DNA of 64,000 nucleotides from the NCBI GenBank assembly GCA_028753945.1, contig JAPNXP010000002.1, positions 8,432,001-8,496,000 on the forward strand, written 5' to 3'. The translations under genes were made by a program, and so were the position numbers. Every line of letters starts with the position of its first letter. Within the stretch, counting starts at the first letter, position 1. Origin of the DNA: Hexactinellida sp. DTS-2022 (taxonomy: Eukaryota; Porifera; Hexactinellida). Positions 56,601 through 64,000 of this stretch are shown piece after piece. A model generated the notes under the pieces. That model was not told where the DNA came from. It did no database searches and saw only the letters and a list, made by a program, of their open reading frames with translations.

Positions 56601-57331
56601 TTCGACAACGAACCGATTGAGGATGACGAAGAGAGAGTAGAACTACGCAATTGGGTAACTGATTCTGAAAACTCAGATTTAAGCGATTCAGATTGATTAA
56701 ATAGTCGCATAAACCAACTACATATACTTACTACTTTATCTGAATTACATTGTAATCATTATTATATTTATTAGAACGCTGTTAAAACTTCTTTTACATT
56801 TGGGGTATGATGGATTGGTACTATACGAAATAACATTTAAAACAACATTTTTATCAGATACTTCCATAATTATCATAAATCACATAGGAAACGACATGTT
56901 TTTCAATAATAATGCATTGAATATTACAGTTAATGATCTATAGTAACTATTCCAGTGATATCGGAAAAAACTAAAATAAAGAGGGGGACGTTCAAAAAAC
57001 GTCCGACATTGAGAAATGAGATGGGATATTTCTGAAGTGATATGTTAGATAGGAATAAATGTATTCAGTAATTGACACCTTATATATTATCGATATAATA
57101 AAGTTTAAACCCCCCATGTTTGATTACTAATTAGCATTTTTTTGGCTAGTTTGCCAAACTATACACTAATAAAACGTGTCATAAATTAAAAGTTATTGAT
57201 AATCTTTTCCCTGACGTCACAGAGGTTAGTAAATTGCATATTCTTAAATACTGAACATTGCATTACACAGTCCAGTGACTCTTTTGCGTTGATAATTTTT
57301 TCATTTTTTTCGTAAGGAAATTACACCCGTG
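53679..57331 (+). mobile_element. Chapaev/CMC-like DNA transposon with ~0.4-kb TIRs
   Basis: CACGGGTGTAATTTC starts the left TIR and GAAATTACACCCGTG ends the right. Inversion runs about 410 bases (53679-54090 against 56920-57331) and includes AACGTCCCCCTCTTTATTTT and CTAGCCAAAAAATGCTAATT. TTAT lies on both sides (53675-53678, 57332-57335), a 4-base duplication. CAC-initial ends and 4-bp duplications are properties of the Chapaev branch of CMC transposons. The two TIRs have clearly diverged, so the insertion is not recent. Confidence 0.72.
54468..56696 (+). pseudogene. Chapaev-like transposase with RAG1-N-type zinc module, three frameshifts
   Basis: The first ATG is at 54468; the frame also opens upstream from a TTG at 54420. 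Frame 1 (to 54917) has CX2C pairs at C23/C26 (YRICRFC), C74/C77 (VICSLC) and C126/C129 (RCQIC). Frame 2 (about 54920-55945) adds CRPMCSKCG and enters the catalytic domain. Candidate acidic residues are the D codons at 55535 (LHIDGGKD) and 55745 (ACDFK, then GIQQASSNFPCPFC). Frame 3 (to about 56050) has APLHILLGL. The last frame (to 56696) has GNSCSRLLDN and the presumed catalytic E in SEQSGEMLH (56409 or 56421), then an acidic tail. Frames change near 54920, 55935 and 56055, so no full protein is made now. The order and spacing of the first three cysteine pairs resemble the RAG1 N-terminal zinc-binding region, as reported for the molluscan N-RAG-TP transposon. Confidence 0.65.
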
Positions 57332-57660
57332 TTATGTACAAGTATACACTGAATAATGCTAAATCCAGAAAACATGTAATACTTATTGGGATTTTTACTA
57401 GGCTGGCGCATGTGAGATCACTTTGATTAAAACAGGATTTTTAAAATCTTTAGATTATAATGGAAAAGAATGTACTTCAGTTGTTGATATTTCCCAAAGT
57501 ATTTGGAATTTTTGAATTAAACTTTCAGTGAATACTCTACACATATAAGGCTTGCTAAATATGCACTAAACATTGAAGTTGTCTACTTTGGATTTTTTTA
57601 TGGGCTGTGAAAGTTGAGCCTTAATACAAGAACTTTTATTCACGTGGGGTAATTTAACCA

Positions 57661-57849
57661 TAATCTTATGAACTAACAAAAATCACATACAAACTAAAGT
57701 CTAATACTCTTCTTCTAATTAAGTAAAGGACTGGAACGTCGCGATCTCGGGGTTTTTAACTTGAGTCTGAGAGGCTCCAATTATAAAAATTGATAAAGCA
57801 TTAAGTTTCCGGTCTCCAAATGTGATTTTTGGCATATAGGGGTAACTTT
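57661..57849. other. Spacer, nothing recognised
   Basis: Short AT-rich link between the family A end and the next repeat. Confidence 0.4.
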
Positions 57850-58375
57850 TGTCATCCGTCAACAATTTGAGGTTTTCAGTCAAAATTACTCACACCTCGA
57901 CAAGTTATGACGTCATTGTCACATTTCGCGAATCCTGAAAAGTCACTAATCGCACATAATTCGCGCACTCTAAGAGATATTAATTTGAAAATATACTAGA
58001 ACATGCACATTAATGACGCGGACACTTTTTGCCAATATGCTTACTCATTATCACATGATGACGTAATCACTAAATTTCACATTTTGAATTTGACTATTTA
58101 GGCCTATTTACGCTTTATAATCAATATTATAAGTGTATGAACCATACACCAACCGCAAAGCGGTTGGTATGTGTTTGGGTTCTCCCGCAAAGCACGCTAG
58201 TATCTATATAGATTGATTCTACAGTATATGTATATATACTAGTGCGCTTCGCTTGCTAGGTCGCTTTGTGCGGCAGAACCCAACCACATACCAACCGCTT
58301 TGCGGGTGGTGTATGGTTTATATACTTTTAACATTGATTATAAAGCGTAAATAACCTTAAAATACCCAACATATA
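57850..58375. mobile_element. Two ACTAGYGYGC-family copies, head to head
   Basis: Bases 57850-58202 match the reverse complement of the left half of 7590-8854, including ATGACGTCATTGTCAC, and end AAAGCACGCTAGT. After 35 bases a second end, ACTAGTGCGCTTCGCTTGCT, begins at 58238 and runs to about 58375. The two give a large palindrome around 58220 with ACCGCAAAGCGGTTGGTATG arms. Confidence 0.7.
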
Positions 58376-58440
58376 CACTCCTTATAGAACTGAAATATTG
58401 GCTTACTAGGATAAACGAGTATTGTGTTGTATATACTCAC

Positions 58441-58775
58441 TAGTGTTGTAAGCTTGGAAAATTTCCATGGAAATTTCCGGAAATTTTTGGAAATTTTTCT
58501 GAAATTTGCAAAAAATATCTAAATTTCCGGAAATTTTACAATGAAAAATTATTAGATATACCTAGTTTTATTTTATTTTGATAAACCATATCTATAATGT
58601 AGAGTAACTAGTTACTGTGCGCTTGTTATTTTCTCTCATGACCGTTTATGTAGGACAAAAATTTTGGCAATTTCAAATAAAGATCCTAAGCATAATTTGA
58701 ATTATATTTAATCTTTCACAAGAAATTTCCGGAAATTTCCAGAGAAAACAAATTTTTTGGAAATTTACAACACTA
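58441..58775. mobile_element. hAT-type MITE (TAGTGTTGTAA), TSD ATACTCAC
   Basis: TAGTGTTGTAAGCTTGGAAA and CCAAAA-free inverse AAATTTACAACACTA are the ends. ATACTCAC is duplicated exactly (58433-58440, 58776-58783). Both subterminal zones contain repeated AAATTTCCGGAAATTT palindromes. Confidence 0.9.
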
Positions 58776-58811
58776 ATACTCACTCCATGAAAATGGACGG
58801 AAACAGCGTAT

Positions 58812-59446
58812 ATTATAGCTAGATTCAAACTGAAAACGAGATCAAATTATCTTCTATAGCCTCGATTTTATTGGACGTGCAGTTTTATGCCAATACAAAA
58901 GTCCCATAGGGGGATTTCTTCATACTCCACCTGATATGTGTGTGGATTTCAAGATCATTAATGGCTAAAGACATATTATGTGCGATATATCACATAGATC
59001 ATCGTTATGGGAGGTTGGTGGGCGGTTTAGAATTTTGATAGGATCTAAACAAAAAATATTTCGACCTTTTGAAACCAAAAAATGAATAAAAAGGTCATCT
59101 TCTTATGCGAAATTTGATAAAATGTCTGAAAATAGAATTCTAAGTCATAATTCAAAAATGTAAACCGTCCACCAACTCCGTACGCTTATAATCTTTAGAT
59201 ATTGATTCTGATAGTAAACCTACATGGCCGCATTCCCAAATTATCGCATAATATCTACCGCCACTTTTGGAATTCGCCCTATGGGAGAATTGTATTAGCC
59301 AAATTTTGAAACCGACAAAAAATAAAAGTATAATAGATAGGGACATTTTCTTTTTGGTTTGTTGCTTTGTGTCGTATGGGTATCCATTTCGCAAAATTAC
59401 AGATTAATACAAGAACTTTCGTTCAGGTGGGGTAATTTAACCTTAA
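58812..59446. mobile_element. Family A TTAA element, copy 4, 5' truncated
   Basis: It joins the family at TTATAGCTAGATTCAAACTG and ends GGGGTAATTTAACCTTAA. The left tip is missing. An 80-codon minus-strand frame (59394-59152) is the counterpart of the one in copy 1, with a frame disturbance in its first 20 codons. Confidence 0.78.
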
Positions 59447-60092
59447 AGTTTATGGGAATATTCTCGCTTAGCATAGACTAATATAATATTCCACGATAGT
59501 TTTGAACTTTGTTTTTTGAATAATGTGTAGGTTGTGGCATGAATGAAAATATTTCATGGCAGTCTAAGTTCTTTTGGGACATTTTTTAAAGTAAAATGTG
59601 AATAAATAATTTTCTGAAATAGTAATAGTTGTCTTTATATTTGTCAGTTTACCTTTTGTTATATGTACATAGCCCATATTGCATAAAATTATATGAATAT
59701 AGCTTATGAATTTTTATTATAATAGTTTTATTGACAAAAATACATGCCAGGATTGAGCTTCGAACACAGGAACACTTGCATACTGTTCCGATATGCTACC
59801 AATTGAACTACTGGTTCTTCTATAATTTAGAAAAATGTATTCTATTACTTCTAAATGAAATATAGAATATAATAAATGTATATAAATGTGAATAAATGTA
59901 ATAAATGTATATATAAATTGATTTAATTGCCAAAACATCAATAATGACGCGACTATGATGGGGATAGTGGACTGATTTCTGAAAATTTTCGATTCCAGCA
60001 TAATTCCATGATATAGTAGTTATATAATTCACTCTAAAAACTCGACATTTAACTTTGTTGATTGATTCGCCATAATTTGGCGGCAAGCATCC
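59447..60092. other. AT-rich spacer containing one tRNA-like sequence
   Basis: Apart from the tRNA-like segment at 59740-59825, this is AT-rich DNA with ATAAATGTA-type repeats (59870-59915). Confidence 0.5.
59740..59825 (-). tRNA. tRNA-like pseudogene or SINE head
   Basis: The reverse complement reads AACCAGTAGTTCAATTGGTA (A-box-like), GCATATCGGAACAGTATGC, then TGTTCGAAGCTC (B-box-like) and TCCTGGCATGTA. Box order and spacing are right, and CCAG can pair with CTGG as part of an acceptor stem. The T stem and anticodon stem do not pair properly, so a functional tRNA is unlikely and no isotype is assigned. Confidence 0.4.
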
Positions 60093-60814
60093 TTAAGGTT
60101 AAATTACCCCACGGGAATGAAATCTCTTGTATTAATCTGTAATTGTTAGAAATAGATCAAGGTACGATACAAAGCAATAAACAAAAAAGAAAATGTCTCA
60201 ATATATTATACTTTTTATTTTTTGTCGGTTTCAATATTTGGCTAATACAAATCTCCCATAGGGCGATTTCAAAAAGTGGTGGTCGATATTATAGTGTAAT
60301 TTGGCAATGCGGCCATCAATGTTTGTTATCAGAATCAATATTGAAAGATTATAAGCGTACGGAGTTGGTAGTCGGTTTACATTTTTGAATTATGACTCTG
60401 AAATTATTTTTCAAACATTTTATCAAATATCTCATAAAAAACATGACCTTTTTGATGATTTCTTTAGTTCAAAAGGTCGCAACTTTTTTTATTTAGGTCA
60501 AATCAAAATTCTAAACCAGTCACCTACAGCATATAACGATGATCTATGTGATATATCGCACATAATATGTCTTTAGCTAATAATGATCTTGAGATCGACA
60601 CACTTATCAGGTGGAGTCTGAAGAAATCCCCCTATGGGACTTTTGTATTACCATAAAACTGCACGCCCCATAAAATCGAATTTATTCAAAATAATTCGAT
60701 TTCGTTTTCAGTTTCGATATAGCTATAATGTCTTCTATTATATATGTGAAAATTAAAGATCTTACTTCAAAACGAAATTTATGTGTTTTTTTACATGAAT
60801 CTGCCGTAATTTAA
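60093..60814 (-). mobile_element. Family A TTAA element, copy 5, complete and inverted
   Basis: It starts TTAAGGTTAAATTACCCCAC and ends ATCTGCCGTAATTTAA, inverse in orientation to copies 1-4. It holds an 81-codon frame (60143-60388) matching copy 1. Its last TTAA is also the first TTAA of the family E element that follows. Confidence 0.85.
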
Positions 60815-62404
60815 GGCCCCTCTCGGGTTAATTTTGAATTATTTAAATAATTGAGTTTATTTCGTTTTTATTAGTTATAATACCCGGGAGGATAATATAG
60901 GAAAATTTGGCTTAATTCTGAGGACAATTGTACTCACTAGAGCAATTTGAAATTGGGGGATGTCTGTTATATGGCCAAATTGAGAGTAATATAAATTACG
61001 GCCACACAATGCTGGTCAGATAAATTGAGATTCGATTGTTTTTGGATAGTACACCAGAAAGTAAAGCCACATTGAAAATTTCAGGTGAATCTGACTAATA
61101 GTTTTGCTGTAGCGACCATTATAAGATCCAGGAATGTGAAGGACATCATGGAGGGTGACTTTCTCAAATGGAATGAAAGTTTAGTAGGCTGGCACTGCCA
61201 CAATTTGTTTTCAATATAGTTGTTATTCATACAAAAGTATATTTGCATATCTACTTAGGTTGTAAACCTAAATTTTCAACATTCCAAAATTTAAGTCCCG
61301 AGTTATAGTCATTTGAAGTCAGATTTGGACTGTCAAGGTCCCTAGTCTGACTTCAAAGGGCATTAACTTTGAAAGTTTGTATTGTAAAGTTTAGATCAAG
61401 GGTCATTCCCATATTAAATATATATTCAATCGTTTACACTTGGTTTCAAACAATTTGGATGAAAACTGTGAACGCTTTAGCATTTTAAACTTTCTGACCT
61501 TTCAACTCATTGGGTGGTCCTTTCACATCTCTACATTGAATCTCAGAAACCCGTCGACCAATAATGAAATATTTGAGTGCAAAATGCTCGCAATACCCGG
61601 TTTCCTATTCGTCCATAATACATTTTATGACCCTAACTCGAAAAAATCTTCCAAATGACCATATATGGGCATAAAATGTGCCCATTTTTGATGATTTAGC
61701 TTATTTATTTCTTCAAAACTATAAACTCTAGAGCTTAGCACTAAATTTCCCATCACATCCATCTAATATTGCAAACCCATTAGAATCACAATTGAAACCA
61801 TTTTCCTAAAGATTGCTGTCCTATATATTGACCGCAATACCCTCATAATAGTGTGAAAAGTAAATATAAAATTCCATTTATTTTTGGTTCAACTATTGCA
61901 AATTTGGTCCAAATTATTTGAAACCAAGTCTAAACTAACGAGGACATATGTAATTCGGGGGGATTTTTCAAACTAACCTCTAGCATAAAAAAATTAAGAA
62001 TTCTATATCTTTGAAGTTCGACTTGGACCGCATATTTACATAAAACATCGAATAATGCAAAAATTGGCAGTCAAAATGTGACTTCAAAGGGCTATAACTC
62101 ACAAAGTTTGTATGTTAGTGGTTAGTTTGAAAAATCCCCCCGAATTACATATGTCTTCATCAGTTTAGACTTGGTTTCAAACTATTTAGACCAAATTTGC
62201 AATAGTTGAACCAAATGTAAATATATTTTCAATTGAAAATTGACATTTTCATGATGATACACACATTCCTGAGCACTAAACTGGTCCTTACAGCAAAAGT
62301 AGAGCTCAGATTCACTTGAAATTTTCAATGTATCAATACTTTACTGTGTACTATACGAAAACAGTCTAATCTCAATTACCAAATTAACCAAAGAGGGGCC
62401 TTAA
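60811..62404. mobile_element. Family E TTAA element, complete copy
   Basis: TTAAGGCCCCTCTCGGGTTA at the left and AACCAAAGAGGGGCCTTAA at the right are inverse with TTAA tips. Inside, ACATATGTAATTCGGGGGGA (61944) has its exact inverse at 62137-62156, flanked by further inverted text. Fragments of this family are at 1640, 43860, 49990 and 51691. The short open frames are not conserved among them, and it encodes no transposase. Confidence 0.82.
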
Positions 62405-63354
62405 CCTTAAAGTAAATAACCCAAAAATTCATTTTATAGTAGCGTCTCAAAATTTCACTCTATAAATGCTAATAGTACATACATGGTTTGGTAATACTGA
62501 TACAGTGTCTAAAATCTCACGCGTCTCAAATTAGATAATTCTTAAATTCATATTAATACATTTTAAACGTGTAGGAAGCATGCAAACCCCTATTTCCCCT
62601 CAGGTGTCTATTTTTCCCCACTGTGATAGGGCATATATAATTTGGTGTTAAATATTTATAGATAATGTAATAATATAACTAAGTTTCCAAGAGGCTTCTC
62701 AGTTTTTAAGTATGAATCAAAATTAATTAATTAAATATACATCTTTGTATATTTAGTATATTTGGTGCACAAGAAATAAGGAGCTGCAAAGTGTGTGCGC
62801 TCCAATTTTTCAGGAGAGATAGCTAGAGAGCGCTCCCTTTTTGTAACTAGCGACCCTTTTTATCCTTTTTATCTCTCCTTTAATTCCTTTTTATCGTTTT
62901 TATCATTATTATCCTCATTTATCGGCTCCTTTTTATCTGTGCCTGAAATATTTCGTCAAGATTACATTTTGGTCCGTTCGGACCATATAAACACGGACAT
63001 AATATTTCGTGACAGGCCCATCAAAATTATTCAGCTCCAGGCCTACTAGGCCCTTAATCCGGCCCTGGATCAGGCCATGGCCTGCCCACTCTTACGTAAC
63101 TAGTTTGGCCGGTCAAGACATACCCTGACCACTTTAAAATTGCTTCCGCCGGCACTGCAAGGTTATGTTTGAGAAGACCATTTTAATCGAGCCGAATACT
63201 CAAGAAATAAACAACGAGGTTAATGCCTATATACACTGACCGGACAAAAGTATTTGAACAGCAATAATTTGTATTTATACATTCAACCTCTAGCAGCATA
63301 ATAGCATTATTAGATGCATCAACACTGCTATTTACATAAAACGATTTGTAAAGT
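62405..63354. other. Unassigned DNA with hAT-like end fragments
   Basis: Bases 62555-62630 repeat the block at 781-870. A pyrimidine-rich CTTTTTATC tract spans 62845-62940. CCTTAATCCGGCCCTG (63052-63067) and TTCCGCCGGCACTG (63145-63158) look like right ends of hAT-type elements whose left ends I could not pair. Confidence 0.45.
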
Positions 63355-64000
63355 TTAAGGTTCAGGTATCCTCTACAAAATCCCAAAATTTCGAAAAAAT
63401 CCCAAACTATGGTAAATCTCGTTTTTATTGCATTTTCTGATTGTGTGGATACCCATGTGGACTCTCACGAAATTTCAAAGAAAAATCCCAATTATTTCTC
63501 CAGTTTGACTCACTTCGAGTTTTGAAAAAAATATTGGGGTTCTGGTTATGGTTGCCGGTTGCAGTATACCATAGAAACTTGATAATTTCGGGACATTGCC
63601 ACATTTAGGTGTTATCTTATATTTGAATTGAACAGCATATATCGCATCTTAATTTCTAATCCTATGGAAAAATATTGAAAACTTTCAATGATACAGACTT
63701 TTTAGTGTCCTCCACCTAAGCCACTGCCATAGGGGACACTTTTTTACAAACCCCGCTATCTCCAAACACAATTATTGCCATTGCGGAAGTCATATTATGA
63801 CTCATATACTACCTAGAAACAAAATCTCAATAGTTTTGGACAGCTCTCAATTAGTTCTATCATATGAGTGCAGCGATTTCATTTGTAAATTTTCTTTTTC
63901 TTTTTATTTAATTTATTGATGATGAAAAAAGTGATGTCCACATTTATTGATGAAAAATTTGACTCATAAGTGATTAAAAGAATTCTTGCACTCATATGAT
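63355..64000 (+). mobile_element. Family C TTAA element, cut by window end
   Basis: It begins TTAAGGTTCAGGTATCCTCT and is the reverse complement of 34010-34655 nearly throughout, to GACTCATAAGTGATTAAA and CACTCATATGAT at the last base. An inverted ATCATATGAGTGCA pair (63863 and 63987) frames its right part. Confidence 0.8.

Larger units (their letters stand above)
53258..57620. mobile_element. Family D TTAA element enclosing the Chapaev-like transposon
   Basis: GGCTCAACCCGCG at the left and GTTGAGCC at the right are inverse over 8 bases, and TTAA flanks both sides (53254-53257, 57621-57624). The outer arms (53258-53678 and 57336-57620) have no coding. The right arm matches the short copy at 34762. 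Its centre is occupied by the element at 53679-57331. Confidence 0.72.
52570..57660. mobile_element. Family A TTAA element, copy 3, split at an internal TTAA
   Basis: The left part (52570-53257) starts TTAAGGTTAAATTACGGC and ends CACAATTACAGATTAA. The right part resumes at 57621 with TTAATACAAGAACTTTTATT and GTAATTTAACC. Other copies show GATTAATACAAGAACTTT uninterrupted, which proves a later insertion of 4.36 kb at TTAA. Confidence 0.85.

Noticed and set aside
53679-57331. Transib or true RAG1-like element
   Set aside because: The flanks show TTAT (4 bases), not a 5-base duplication, and the tip CACGGGTG departs from the RAG heptamer pattern; Chapaev/CMC fits better.
59740-59825. Functional tRNA gene
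   Set aside because: Box words are present, but the T and anticodon stems do not pair, so only a tRNA-like remnant is claimed.
60811-62404. Endogenous retroviral or LTR element
   Set aside because: The ends are inverted with TTAA tips and no gag, protease or polymerase motif is present.

Overview
This window reads as nuclear DNA of an invertebrate animal. It is AT-rich and gene-poor, with no operon or ribosome-binding organisation, and it is filled with animal-type DNA transposons: hAT, pogo/Tc1-mariner-like, piggyBac, Mutator with a PHD finger, THAP-bearing, and Chapaev/CMC-like. The species cannot be named from sequence alone. I see no reverse transcriptase, gag or LTR, so all recognisable coding sequence except a few candidate host exons comes from cut-and-paste elements and their short non-autonomous relatives.

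Layout. 0-2.6 kb: a broken ORF remnant and old interspersed repeats. 3.0-4.6 kb: an 8-bp-TSD hAT element holding a pogo-like MITE, then a TTAA-flanked element. 4.6-6.0 kb: the best candidate for host gene sequence, with minus-strand open frames ending at consensus splice donors and an NRF1-type palindrome. 6.0-18.5 kb: MITEs, a G-rich 24-bp minisatellite, a hAT element carrying a GTAACGG minisatellite, and nested insertions. 18.9-20.9 kb: several elements inside one pogo-like element. 21.2 kb: a THAP-domain ORF. 26.6-29.4 kb: a nearly intact piggyBac transposase with one frameshift. 29.6-33.4 kb: a 109-bp tandem array, a coiled-coil ORF, a 71-bp tandem array and a SINE-like unit with a hammerhead-like core. 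38.1-40.6 kb: a Mutator-type transposase with a PHD finger behind one in-frame TAG. 44.5-46.9 kb: a hAT transposon with intact ends and a frameshifted transposase. 52.6-57.7 kb: three nested elements, the innermost a Chapaev/CMC-like transposon with about 0.4-kb terminal inverted repeats and a zinc module resembling the RAG1 N-terminal region. 58-64 kb: more MITEs and TTAA elements.

At least five different repeat families share the signature TTAA followed by GG at their ends. Labels used here: A, TTAA-GGTTAAATTAC; B, TTAA-GGTKTTAGCCCC; C, TTAA-GGTTCAGGTAT; D, TTAA-GGCTCRAC; E, TTAA-GGCCCCTCT. Family B shares internal sequence with the DNA just downstream of the THAP ORF, which suggests that the THAP gene is a relic of a TTAA-targeting (Kolobok-like) transposase. 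Target-site duplications and TIRs were read directly by eye. Superfamily assignments rest on remembered motifs and need a profile search.
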